Shown here: positions 37,573-46,424 of the stretch, piece after piece
How positions within the stretch are numbered: position 1 is the first letter of the stretch
How the letters are laid out: every line of letters starts with the position of its first letter
Notes under the pieces: generated by a model
The model's database searches: none
What the model saw: the letters and a program-made list of their open reading frames with translations, nothing else
Told to the model about the DNA's origin: nothing
Translations under genes and position numbers: made by a program
From: Corynebacterium epidermidicanis
GTDB taxonomy: Bacteria; Actinomycetota; Actinomycetes; Mycobacteriales; Mycobacteriaceae
Length of the DNA: 64,000 nucleotides
Direction: 5' to 3'
Assembly (NCBI RefSeq): GCF_001021025.1
Contig: NZ_CP011541.1
Span: 806,001-870,000, forward strand

Positions 37573-40290
37573 GTGGCCCGGCTCAGCTTGAAAACCATCG
37601 AGGAACGCGTCGAATCGCTGGGGAATCGCGAAAACTATGACCGTGAATTTATCTTCGAATTACTCGATGTTTTTGGTAAGCCGAAGGCAACGATCACCAG
37701 GCTTCGCTCCGGTTCCATCAACATTGCGCAGGACAAGGACAAAGAGGTTGGCCTGAAGAACACTGTCTACTTCCGGGAAAGCGCAGATGCGCTCGCCGAG
37801 CTTCAAACATTGCGTACCGAGCCACATGTAATTCGGTACAATCCTCGTTTCATTATCACCACGGACTTTGTCGAGCTGGTGGCCCTGGACATGAAGACCG
37901 GCGAGAACCTGCTGATTCCAATTCGAGATATTGCGCAGCACTTTATCTTCTTCCTGCCGTGGGCAGGCATGGAAAAGGCGCAGTATGCTGCCGAATCTCA
38001 TGCGGACGTCAAGGCTGCTGAGCGCATGGGCAAGCTTTTCGACGAGCTGCTGAGAGCTAACCCAGACTTGACCTCAACCGATGAAGGTCGGCATGGTTTC
38101 AATGTGTTCTTCACGCGTCTGCTGTTTTGCTATTTCGCGGAAGATACTGGAATCTTCAAAGAGAACCAGTTCACCAATGCTGTAGGTTCGCACACCCACA
38201 CGGACGGCTCAGATACCCGGGAATTCCTCGCTGAACTCTTCCTCGCACTGGATACGCCGAATGTAGGGGACAAGCCGAGCTACCTTTCTGGGTTCCCCTA
38301 CGTCAATGGCCGGCTGTTCAGTAAGGATGCCCCGGTCAGCATCCCGACGTTCACCAAGCACGCGCGTGAAATCCTGATCCAGCTGGGAACCTTGCTGTGG
38401 CAGGAGATCAACCCGGACATCTTTGGTTCGATGTTTCAAGCGATCGTCAAATCCGAGCAACGCTCTGACCTGGGGCAGCACTACACCTCGGTGCCCAACA
38501 TTCTCAAAACGATCGAGCCTCTGTTTTTGGATGAGCTCAAGCAGCTTTTCGACGCCGGCTATGACAGCCCCAAACAGTTGACGGCACTTCTGGCTCGAAT
38601 CTCCCAAATTAAAGTGTTTGACCCTGCCTGTGGCTCCGGCAACTTCCTCATTATCGCCTACAAGGAACTACGCAAACTCGAACATGCGATCCTTGGCCGT
38701 CTCGCGGAGCTTGATCCAGCCAAATACAGTTCGATGGTAACTACGTCCCTGGTGAACATCGAAAACTTTTACGGCATCGAAATTGATGACTTTGCCACCG
38801 AAGTAGCTATCCTTTCCCTCTGGATTGCTAAGCACCAAATGAATAAGGATTTTGAAGATAAGTTTGGTGTCGCGATCCCACTCATTCCGCTGAAGGAAAC
38901 CGGTCAAATTCGTGCCGGAAACGCTTGCCGAATCGACTGGAACGAAGTATGTCCAAATAATGGCTCTGATGAGATTTATCTGATTTCAAATCCGCCTTAT
39001 GGTGGCTCGAAGAAGCTTGAACCAGAGCAAAAGGAGGATTACGATTTCATTTTTGGTTCCGAACCATATAACAAGAATCTCGATTACGTGGCACTGTGGT
39101 TTATCAAAGGGGCGCGTTACATTCAGGGCTCACTAAGTAAGGTCGCATTGGTCGCTACCAATTCCATCTCCCAAGGTGAGCATGTTTCTCTGATGTTTCC
39201 GTATATTTTCAATCTGGGTGTTGAAATTGGATTCGCTTATGCTTCGTTCAAATGGGAGAACAATGCAAAGAGAAATGCTGGGGTAACAGTTGTTGTAATC
39301 GGCCTGCGGAATAAATCGGATGATCCGAGATTTATTTTCGACTCGGGGATTTCGCGATTTGCTCAAAATATTAATGGCTACCTTTCGGATGCTCCAAATG
39401 TGGAGATCGTGCGACGCAAGTCTAATTTTAATGAGCATTTGCCGAAGATGGCCTTCGGAAGTATGCCAAGAGATGGGGGCAACTTAATTCTTTCGGAATC
39501 TGAATTTGAACAGCTGGTGAGTGGGAATAAAGAGGTTTTAAAGTTTATAAAGAAATTTATCGGAGCCGAAGATTTTATCAAAGGAAATGTTCGGTACTGT
39601 CTTTGGATTGAGGATAATCAGGTCGAGGATGCGATGGGAAATGCATTCATTCGTCAACGGTTGGATCGAGTGAGGCGAGAACGTGCCGCAAGTAAGGCTA
39701 GTAGTACTCGTTCATATGCAGACCGTTCGCATCGATTTGTGCAGATTTCATACAAACAAACTGATTCGATTATTGTGCCCAGTGTTTCGTCGGAACGGCG
39801 GGAATACATTCCGATTGGTTATTTAGATTCAAATACGGTGATTTCGAATCTGGCTTTTGCAATCTACGACGCCGAGCCATGGCTCTTTTCCCTGCTTACC
39901 TCGAAGATGCACATGGTGTGGGTTCGTGCTGTCGGTGGGCAATTGGAGACGCGACTTCGTTACTCTAACACCATCGTCTACAACAATTTCCCAGTGCCGC
40001 CATTGTCTGATGAAGTCAAGGAAGCACTCACCAAGGTGGCGCTCCGAGTGTTGGATGTGCGTGAGTATCACTGTGATCGGACGCTGGCTGAGCTCTATGA
40101 CCGGGAGAAGATGCCGCAGGACTTGCGGGAGGCGCACCATGCCGTAGATAAGCTCGTTGATTCCCTCTATGGGGAACAGGTGTTCGATGATGAGTCTCGA
40201 CTGTCTACTCTGTTTGCTATGTATGAGGAGTACATCGAGCGGGAAGCGCAAGAGCTGCTCGCCAAGAAATCGAAGGGTAAGAAGAAGTGA
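37573..40290 (+). CDS. Amino-type DNA methyltransferase, MmeI-like, of a three-gene restriction system
   Basis: 905 residues from GTG 37573, which has GGAG 8 nt upstream; GTG 37567 and TTG 37546 are alternatives. SAM motif I VFDPACGSGNFLI (38617-38655) and the catalytic NPPY (38989-39000) in LISNPPYGG mark a DNA adenine-N6 (or cytosine-N4) methyltransferase. The N-terminal part resembles MmeI-type enzymes (FIFELLDVFGKPKATITRL), but I see no D-ExK nuclease motif there, so the protein is probably methylase-only. The last third is the expected target-recognition region, AT-rich between about 39480 and 39600. It overlaps the ATPase gene (GTGA). Role: host-DNA protection in a restriction operon, an inference. 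Confidence 0.85.
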   Translation: MARLSLKTIEERVESLGNRENYDREFIFELLDVFGKPKATITRLRSGSINIAQDKDKEVGLKNTVYFRESADALAELQTLRTEPHVIRYNPRFIITTDFVELVALDMKTGENLLIPIRDIAQHFIFFLPWAGMEKAQYAAESHADVKAAERMGKLFDELLRANPDLTSTDEGRHGFNVFFTRLLFCYFAEDTGIFKENQFTNAVGSHTHTDGSDTREFLAELFLALDTPNVGDKPSYLSGFPYVNGRLFSKDAPVSIPTFTKHAREILIQLGTLLWQEINPDIFGSMFQAIVKSEQRSDLGQHYTSVPNILKTIEPLFLDELKQLFDAGYDSPKQLTALLARISQIKVFDPACGSGNFLIIAYKELRKLEHAILGRLAELDPAKYSSMVTTSLVNIENFYGIEIDDFATEVAILSLWIAKHQMNKDFEDKFGVAIPLIPLKETGQIRAGNACRIDWNEVCPNNGSDEIYLISNPPYGGSKKLEPEQKEDYDFIFGSEPYNKNLDYVALWFIKGARYIQGSLSKVALVATNSISQGEHVSLMFPYIFNLGVEIGFAYASFKWENNAKRNAGVTVVVIGLRNKSDDPRFIFDSGISRFAQNINGYLSDAPNVEIVRRKSNFNEHLPKMAFGSMPRDGGNLILSESEFEQLVSGNKEVLKFIKKFIGAEDFIKGNVRYCLWIEDNQVEDAMGNAFIRQRLDRVRRERAASKASSTRSYADRSHRFVQISYKQTDSIIVPSVSSERREYIPIGYLDSNTVISNLAFAIYDAEPWLFSLLTSKMHMVWVRAVGGQLETRLRYSNTIVYNNFPVPPLSDEVKEALTKVALRVLDVREYHCDRTLAELYDREKMPQDLREAHHAVDKLVDSLYGEQVFDDESRLSTLFAMYEEYIEREAQELLAKKSKGKKK

Positions 40291-42263
40291 TTACTCCGGG
40301 GCAAGGCGGCCGACATGCCGAGGCAAACATTGTCAATGTGGAATACGCGCAGGCGGGTACTTCGGTTAATACCAATGAGCTCGGCATGCGCGAGATGCAG
40401 CAGCGAGTATTTGAGGAGCGACATGCGCAGTATTTGCTGGTGAAGGCGCCTCCTGCGTCGGGTAAGTCGCGCGCGTTGATGTTCGTGGGCCTAGACAAGC
40501 TGTTTAATCAGGGGCGTCGAAAGGTCATCGTAGCGGTGCCGGAACGCTCCATCGGCGAGTCCTTTGCTTCCACCAAGCTCACACCCTTTGGCTTTTTCGC
40601 GGACTGGGAGGTAAAACCCGAGAACAACCTATGCACCCCGGGGACGAGCCAAAGCAAAGTGGATTCTTTTGTCTCGTTCCTTAACGGCCCAGATGCAGTG
40701 CTGGTATGTACACATGCCACCCTGCGCTTTGCCTTTGAAAAGCTATCCCCGAAAGAATTCGACGGCACCGTACTCGCAATTGACGAGTTTCACCATGTCT
40801 CCGCTGACATGGAAAGCAGCAAGCTTGGCGCTCTGCTACGCGAGGTAATGAAGGAATCCGACGCCCACATCGTGGCGATGACGGGATCCTACTTCCGCGG
40901 TGACTCCGTTCCGGTGCTATCCCCAGAAGACGAAGCGAAATTCACTCCGGTCACCTACAACTACTACGACCAGCTCAACGGTTACCAATACCTCAAATCG
41001 CTGGGAATTGGACATCACTTTTACGGCAACCAGTACCTTGAAGCGATTGGCGAAGTCCTCGACCTGGACAAAAAGACCATCATCCATATCCCGAACGTCA
41101 ACTCCGGCGAGTCGACCAAAGAAAAACTCCAAGAGGTCGACTCCATCATTGACATTATTGGTGATGTCGTCTCGACCGATGACACCACTGGCATCATTTC
41201 CATTCGTAGGAAAGACAACAGTGAAATCCTAAAAGTTGCTGACCTGGTGAATGACGCTGATCAAAAGGCCCGCGCCAAGACGCTGCTGTATTTGACCCAG
41301 GTTGCTTCCAAAAACCGGGATGCCGTCGACATCATCATCGCCCTTGGCATGGCGAAGGAAGGCTTCGACTGGCCATTTGCGGAGCATGCGTTGACCGTTG
41401 GTTACCGCGCTTCGCTAACAGAAGTTATCCAAATCATCGGTCGAGTCACCCGAGACAGCGAAGGAAAAACCCACGCCCAATTCACCAACCTCATTGCCGC
41501 GCCGGACGCCACTCAAGGAGAAGTCGTTCTATCAGTCAACAACATGCTCAAAGCCATCACGGCCTCCCTGCTAATGGAACAGGTCCTTGCGCCCAACTTT
41601 GAGTTCAAGACCAAACACTCCGGCGACGATGCTGCACAGCCTGGTGAAATCAAAATCAAGGGCTTTAAAGAACCATCGACAGACCGAGTACGTCAAATCA
41701 TTGAATCCGACCTCAACGACCTCAAAGCCACCATCCTGCAGGACGACACCTTTGCACGCGCAGCCGTCGGCAAGGTCGATCCGGAAACGACTAACAAGAT
41801 TCTGATTCCAAAAATCATTCGTAAGCGGTACCCAGAACTATCGCCAGCGGAAGTCGAAGAAGTTCGCCAGCATGTGGTGGTTGACTCTGTCATCAAAAAT
41901 GGCGAAGTTCGCAACGTCGGAGATCAGCGCTTCCTCAAAGCAGGAGACAAATTCGTCAACATTGACGAAATTTCCATCAACCTCATCGACTCCGTCAACC
42001 CCTTCCAACGCGCTTTCGAAGTCCTCTCCAAATCCGTCACACCATCCGTGCTGCGCCTCATCTCAGACGCAATCGAAACCGGTCGTATCACCATGACTGA
42101 GGAAGAAGCAATGCACCTCTTCCCGGCCATCCAGCAATGGGTTAAGGTCAACGGCAAACGCCCAGACCGCCGTTCAGAAGACCCAACGGAAAAGAGCTAC
42201 GCCGAGGCAATCCTTGTGCTTCGAAAGATGAAGCAAAAGCGTGAACAGGAGAAACAACAATGA
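40287..42263 (+). CDS. SF2 DEAD/DEAH-box helicase/ATPase of the restriction system
   Basis: 658 residues from GTG 40287, overlapping the methyltransferase stop. Walker A is APPASGKS (residues 54-61), motif II DEFH at 166-169 (LAIDEFHHV), motif III TGS at 199-201, motif V IALGMAKEGFDW and motif VI QIIGRVTR (382-389). The remaining ~260 C-terminal residues have no recognised domain. No nuclease motif is visible. It is coupled to the GIY-YIG gene by ATGA. Inference: an ATP-driven motor acting with the nuclease, like the N-proteins of CglI/NgoAVII. Confidence 0.85.
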   Translation: MITPGQGGRHAEANIVNVEYAQAGTSVNTNELGMREMQQRVFEERHAQYLLVKAPPASGKSRALMFVGLDKLFNQGRRKVIVAVPERSIGESFASTKLTPFGFFADWEVKPENNLCTPGTSQSKVDSFVSFLNGPDAVLVCTHATLRFAFEKLSPKEFDGTVLAIDEFHHVSADMESSKLGALLREVMKESDAHIVAMTGSYFRGDSVPVLSPEDEAKFTPVTYNYYDQLNGYQYLKSLGIGHHFYGNQYLEAIGEVLDLDKKTIIHIPNVNSGESTKEKLQEVDSIIDIIGDVVSTDDTTGIISIRRKDNSEILKVADLVNDADQKARAKTLLYLTQVASKNRDAVDIIIALGMAKEGFDWPFAEHALTVGYRASLTEVIQIIGRVTRDSEGKTHAQFTNLIAAPDATQGEVVLSVNNMLKAITASLLMEQVLAPNFEFKTKHSGDDAAQPGEIKIKGFKEPSTDRVRQIIESDLNDLKATILQDDTFARAAVGKVDPETTNKILIPKIIRKRYPELSPAEVEEVRQHVVVDSVIKNGEVRNVGDQRFLKAGDKFVNIDEISINLIDSVNPFQRAFEVLSKSVTPSVLRLISDAIETGRITMTEEEAMHLFPAIQQWVKVNGKRPDRRSEDPTEKSYAEAILVLRKMKQKREQEKQQ

Positions 42264-43435
42264 GCCTGTACGACGACTTTGACAAACTCCTCGAAAGCGA
42301 CCTTGACGGTCTGCTCGACGAACCCGAAAAAGTAGCACCGGTCACCTCCCAAGACCGGCTCGAACGAGCATTCCTCGAAATCAACGAGTTCTATCGAGAG
42401 AACCGAGAAAAGCCAAGCTCAACCACCCGGAACATCTCCGAGCGTAAACTAGGTGCACGCCTCGACGGCATTTTGGCCAACCCCAACAAAATCGAAGCTC
42501 TAAAACACCTCGATGAATTCGCACTGCTCGAGCTTCCCGAGGCGCCCACAACCATCGACGAACTCAACTCCCTCGATGACCTTGACCTGCTCGGCGATGA
42601 CTCGGGAATCTTTGACGTCGGCGCCCTTCCTGCCAAGCCAAGAAAGAACGAAGACGCCGCGAAACGCAAGCCTGCAAAGGACTTCGACAAATTCAAACCG
42701 CTATTTATTGATGTGCAGCAGAAACTAGAAGCCGGGGACCTCATTCTGGTTCCGTTCGGCGGAGTATCCACCATCGAACAGGGAAAGTTTTTCGTACTCG
42801 GTGGTCTGACCTGCTACATCGCTGAAGTAAAAGAGACCAAGCTCAAAGCAAACGGCGATCGCCTGCGTCCGAAGCAGCGACTCCGCGTCATCTTTTCCAA
42901 CGGCACCGAGTCATCCATGTACAGGCAATCCCTAGCAATTCGGATGTACGAACAACAAGGCCGCGCCTTCGCCCAAACCTCATTCGACGAAACCGAAATC
43001 ATGGACCCGGCAGTCATGACAGGGCACATCTACGTGCTCAAATCACAAAGCACGGACCCGCAAATCGCGGGCATGAAAGACCTATACAAGATTGGCTACA
43101 GCAGGACGGCCGTCGAAAAGCGCATTGCCAACGCCGCAACCGACCCGACCTATCTCATGTCACCCGTAGAAATCGTCGCCGACTACGAACTACAAGCCAT
43201 CCGGCCATCGGCGCTGGAAAACCTCATTCACCGGGTGTTCGACAGCGCGCGCCTGCAACTTAGCCAAATCGACTTGGAGGGAAAGAACTACACCCCCAAA
43301 GAATGGTTCGTTGTGCCACTTACGGTGATCAATCAAGCCATCGACATGATCCGAACCGGCGACATCGTCGAAGTTCACTACGATAGGGAACTACAAAAAC
43401 TCGTCCTCAACGAAGAACAGGAGCTTTTCCAATGA
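42260..43435 (+). CDS. GIY-YIG (T5orf172-like) nuclease of the restriction system
   Basis: 391 residues. The N-terminal ~140 residues are charged (MSLYDDFDKLLESDLDGLLD), with a middle domain of unknown type (residues 145-245). The nuclease domain starts at 255: GHIYVL (GIY variant), YKIGYS at 276-281 (YIG variant), Arg288 in EKRIA, Glu320 in ALENLIHRVF and the closing EWF at 348-350. These are the GIY-YIG catalytic positions of the T5orf172/Mug113 subfamily. The ATG overlaps the ATPase stop (ATGA), and its stop overlaps the next start. Likely the DNA-cutting subunit. Confidence 0.84.
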   Translation: MSLYDDFDKLLESDLDGLLDEPEKVAPVTSQDRLERAFLEINEFYRENREKPSSTTRNISERKLGARLDGILANPNKIEALKHLDEFALLELPEAPTTIDELNSLDDLDLLGDDSGIFDVGALPAKPRKNEDAAKRKPAKDFDKFKPLFIDVQQKLEAGDLILVPFGGVSTIEQGKFFVLGGLTCYIAEVKETKLKANGDRLRPKQRLRVIFSNGTESSMYRQSLAIRMYEQQGRAFAQTSFDETEIMDPAVMTGHIYVLKSQSTDPQIAGMKDLYKIGYSRTAVEKRIANAATDPTYLMSPVEIVADYELQAIRPSALENLIHRVFDSARLQLSQIDLEGKNYTPKEWFVVPLTVINQAIDMIRTGDIVEVHYDRELQKLVLNEEQELFQ

Positions 43436-43758
43436 TCCTCATCAACGTTAAGTACAAAGTCCGTCCAGAATTCGTCGATACCTTCCGCCAGGAAGTAGCT
43501 GCATTTACCGACGCCACCCGCGCCGAGGACGGCTGCCTGTTCTTCGACTGGTACCGTTCCACCGAGGAAGATGATGTATTTATCCTGGTAGAAGGCTTCA
43601 AGGACGATGCCGCGGAAGCGCATGTCAACTCCGAGCATTTCAAGCAGGCGTGCGTCGATATGCCGAAGCTGCTGGTGGAAACGCCGACCATCATCAATAC
43701 GCTCATCCCGGGAAAGACTGAGTGGGATGAGATGGCTGAGTTTAAGGTCGAGAAGTAG
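43432..43758 (+). CDS. ABM-fold (antibiotic biosynthesis/quinol) monooxygenase
   Basis: 108 residues: MILINVKYKVRPEFVDTFRQ, then FTDATRAEDGCLFFDWYRST and the closing KTEWDEMAEFKVEK. This is the dimeric ferredoxin-like ABM fold of YgiN-type monooxygenases, which act on quinols or small aromatics without a cofactor. Its start overlaps the nuclease stop by ATGA, though it looks like an ordinary housekeeping gene rather than part of the restriction system. Substrate unknown. Confidence 0.85.
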   Translation: MILINVKYKVRPEFVDTFRQEVAAFTDATRAEDGCLFFDWYRSTEEDDVFILVEGFKDDAAEAHVNSEHFKQACVDMPKLLVETPTIINTLIPGKTEWDEMAEFKVEK

Positions 43759-43829
43759 TTCTTTCTCGTCCATGAGTGCAGCGCAGGCCAAAAGCAAACT
43801 TTAGGTTAACGGCGGGTAGACTTGCGGGT

Positions 43830-44708
43830 ATGGGAAAAAAGGACGCAAACAAACCACCTAAGCTAGCCAAAGAAGCGTACGAGGCCGAGCTGAAGCGGCT
43901 TCAGGCTGAGCTCGTCGATATGCAGCAATGGGTGGTGGAAACCGGTGCCCGCGTGGTCATCATCATGGAGGGGCGCGACGCTGCCGGAAAAGGCTCCGCG
44001 ATCAAACGCATCACCCAATACCTCAACCCGCGTACCTGCCGCATCGAGGCGCTGCCGGCCCCGAACTCTCGGGAGCAGGGGCAATGGTACTTCCAGCGCT
44101 ACGTCGAAAAGCTGCCGACCGCCGGAGAAATCGTCATCTTTGACCGCTCCTGGTACAACCGCGCTGGTGTTGAGCGAGTGATGGGATTTTGCACCTCGCA
44201 GGAATACCGACGCTTCCTGCACCAAGCCCCAATCTTTGAGCGCTTGCTAGTTGAAGACGGCATCATGCTGCGCAAATACTGGTTCTCCGTGTCCGACGAA
44301 GAACAAGTCAAGCGGTTTAAATCGCGGCGGAATGATCCGCTTCGTCGCTGGAAGCTATCGCCGATGGATCTGCAGTCCATCACGCGCTGGGAAGATTACT
44401 CGCGCGCGAAGGATGAAATGTTTATCCATACCGACATTCCATCCGCACCGTGGTACACCGTGGAATCCGAAGACAAAAAGCGGTCCCGAATCAACGTGAT
44501 CAGCCACCTGCTCTCCACGATTCCTTATGAGAAGATCGATCGTCCGTTGCCGGAGATCCCAGAACGCCCTGAATCGTCCAATGATTACGTGCGACCGCCT
44601 CGGGAAGAGTTCCGCTATGTGCCGGACGTGGCGGCACATCTGGAAGAAGACCGACTCGCAGAAACTAAAAAGCCTGGAAAGAAGTCCCACAAAAAGACCA
44701 AAAAATAG
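43830..44708 (+). CDS. ppk2: Polyphosphate kinase 2 family protein
   Basis: 292 residues from ATG 43830. Walker A VIIMEGRDAAGKGSAIKRI, lid IFDRSWYNRAGVERVMGF and KYWFSVSDEEQVKRF are PPK2 hallmarks; the size fits a one-domain class I enzyme. It transfers phosphate between polyphosphate and nucleotides. TAGACT (43817-43822) ends 7 nt before the ATG, so the transcript is probably leaderless. The C-terminus is a lysine-rich tail (KKPGKKSHKKTKK). Confidence 0.94.
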   Translation: MGKKDANKPPKLAKEAYEAELKRLQAELVDMQQWVVETGARVVIIMEGRDAAGKGSAIKRITQYLNPRTCRIEALPAPNSREQGQWYFQRYVEKLPTAGEIVIFDRSWYNRAGVERVMGFCTSQEYRRFLHQAPIFERLLVEDGIMLRKYWFSVSDEEQVKRFKSRRNDPLRRWKLSPMDLQSITRWEDYSRAKDEMFIHTDIPSAPWYTVESEDKKRSRINVISHLLSTIPYEKIDRPLPEIPERPESSNDYVRPPREEFRYVPDVAAHLEEDRLAETKKPGKKSHKKTKK

Positions 44709-44962
44709 TTCCCGCGCTCCGACCGAACTCACCCCTTGGCACTGTTTGAAGCCGATACAGGTCCGCAAACTCGGGGACCATACCTCATCTTCAACCGCGG
44801 TATTTCCTTCTCAGGCAAGGTGCCAACCGGAATTCCGCCCCAAACCGCTCGTGGGATCTCCTGCCCCAACGGCGGGGGTGAAATCGAACGGAGAAAGCAA
44901 AAATTGCACTAAGCAGCGAAACAAACAACGCGAATTGGGCTTAAGCATGTCGCGTCGAAAAG
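44709..44962. other. Region between ppk2 and pnuC
   Basis: 254 nt between convergent genes with no protein-coding signal I trust. No clear terminator hairpin was found. On the minus strand a short CTGAGA-containing piece resembles a fragment of a TPP riboswitch but the rest of that fold is absent. Confidence 0.4.
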
Positions 44963-45667
44963 CTAGTGCGGGTTGTTTTTCTGCACTTTCAGCCAAGTGA
45001 TAAACCCCCACAATACAAACGCCCCGTAGACGACGTAGAGAAACGCCGAAGGGTAAAAACCGGCATGTAGGAGTAGCGGTACGCCGACGATGTCGACGCC
45101 GATCCAAATCAGCCAGAACTCGGTCCAGCCACGAGCCATTCCGTAAGTCGCCAATAGTGAACCGGTGAAGATCCAAGCGTCTGCCCATGGTCCCCACGAG
45201 CCCAGGGCCTGAAAAACCCATGCGCATGCCACCGTGCTGAATACTGCGAACACGACCATGCCAAGCCGCTCACGTGTGCTAGCCCAGCGTGGTCGCACCG
45301 CAGAGGCATCGGCGGCCGGCTCCGACACGATTGATCGAGCAGGATCCAGTTCCGTTTCCTCTTTGATTCCTTGACGTCTGGCAACAGACCAGGAATACCA
45401 ACCGTAGGTGCTCACCACTAGAAACATCACTTGGCGGCCAGCTTGGCCGTACAAATCCAAATTCTGGGGTGTGGAGAACGCGCTGCCTAAAAACACCGTA
45501 AACAACAAAATGTTGCCGATAATTCCAATCGGCCACGCCCACACCACGCGTTTCATCCCACCGTAAGCGCTGGCGAGGCCAAAAATGTTGCCGATGATTT
45601 CTCTCCAGAGAATGGGCACGCCACCAATCATCAAAGTGGCACCTAGGAGTTGATTGAAGAGGTTCAT
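44963..45667 (-). CDS. pnuC: PnuC-family nicotinamide riboside/mononucleotide transporter
   Basis: 234 residues, about seven hydrophobic segments. Family stretches are WREIIGNIFGLASAYGGMKR and the YGWYSW motif near residue 90, then SLLATYGMARGWTEFWLIWI and PSAFLYVVYGAFVLWG. PnuC carriers admit nicotinamide riboside for NAD salvage by facilitated diffusion. No NAD-biosynthesis gene is adjacent. Upstream sequence toward the TetR gene is about 100 nt. Confidence 0.92.
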   Translation of the reverse strand: MNLFNQLLGATLMIGGVPILWREIIGNIFGLASAYGGMKRVVWAWPIGIIGNILLFTVFLGSAFSTPQNLDLYGQAGRQVMFLVVSTYGWYSWSVARRQGIKEETELDPARSIVSEPAADASAVRPRWASTRERLGMVVFAVFSTVACAWVFQALGSWGPWADAWIFTGSLLATYGMARGWTEFWLIWIGVDIVGVPLLLHAGFYPSAFLYVVYGAFVLWGFITWLKVQKNNPH

Positions 45668-45774
45668 TTCAAAGCTGAGGTTACCCGAAACCGTACTGGC
45701 TATGCTCGCCGACCACTGAGCATTCGCCCGTTAGAGCTTTGGGAAGCATCGGCCACCGACCGGGTAGTGCTTTG

Positions 45775-46374
45775 TCAGCGGGTGAACTCACCGCTGCGCA
45801 CTAGTGCGAAAGTTTTACGAATGCGCTGTTCGAGCTGGTCGGTGGCTTCCATTGAGCCACTGTGCAGCAATTCGCTCTCGATCGCCGCTGCGGCTGTGTG
45901 GGCAGCTAGTTGGAAGGCCAGTTGAACCCTAAGGCGATCGTGGTCGGGGTAACGTGCATAGCACCGCTCCAGGAACCATTGCGTGAGCTCTTTCATTTCC
46001 GCAGGCACCTGCCCAGGGGACATGCAATCAACCTGTTGGCTGATCGTGAACAGCGCGGTGATGGTGCCACGCATGTTTTTATCGTGCAGGATCGTGTCGA
46101 TCAAAATGAGCTCGATGGTGTCGAACAGGCTGGTCGTGGCTGGAATCCCTTCGGCTTTTGCAAGCAGAGCCTCAACGGATCCCCGCAAATATTCACCGAG
46201 CGCCTCTTCGCGGGACGCAAAGTAGTTATGAAAAGTCCGCGTTGAGACATTGGCTGCTTCGGCGATGGCCGCGACGGTTACTGCATCTGCACCATCGCGC
46301 ATTGCGATTTCCGCTGCCGCAGCTGCAATTGCAGCACGAGTAGCTGCCTTTTTGGATTCGCGGAGACCAGCCAT
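45775..46374 (-). CDS. TetR-family transcriptional regulator
   Basis: 199 residues. N-terminal helix-turn-helix DAVTVAAIAEAANVSTRTFH with the NYFASREEAL continuation that is typical of TetR, and a helical ligand-binding C-terminal part. It lies 50 nt from the first MmpL transporter gene on the same strand and downstream of it. The tandem TTGCA-N7-TGCAA palindromes in the transporter promoter are the best candidate operator. The ligand is unknown; a membrane-active compound or lipid is likely by analogy. Confidence 0.9.
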   Translation of the reverse strand: MAGLRESKKAATRAAIAAAAAEIAMRDGADAVTVAAIAEAANVSTRTFHNYFASREEALGEYLRGSVEALLAKAEGIPATTSLFDTIELILIDTILHDKNMRGTITALFTISQQVDCMSPGQVPAEMKELTQWFLERCYARYPDHDRLRVQLAFQLAAHTAAAAIESELLHSGSMEATDQLEQRIRKTFALVRSGEFTR

Positions 46375-46424
46375 GAGTGTTGCGTTACCTGAACTTTCTG
46401 TAGCGGGGTGACACGGACGAGAGG

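Noticed and set aside
37546..37573. Type IIG restriction-methylation enzyme as a single protein
   Set aside because: No nuclease motif was found in the N-terminal region, and separate ATPase and nuclease genes follow, so a multi-gene system fits better.
44790..44900. TPP-riboswitch-like CTGAGA piece on the minus strand near pnuC
   Set aside because: The remaining conserved TPP segments are absent and the region lies downstream of pnuC, so it cannot act as its leader.
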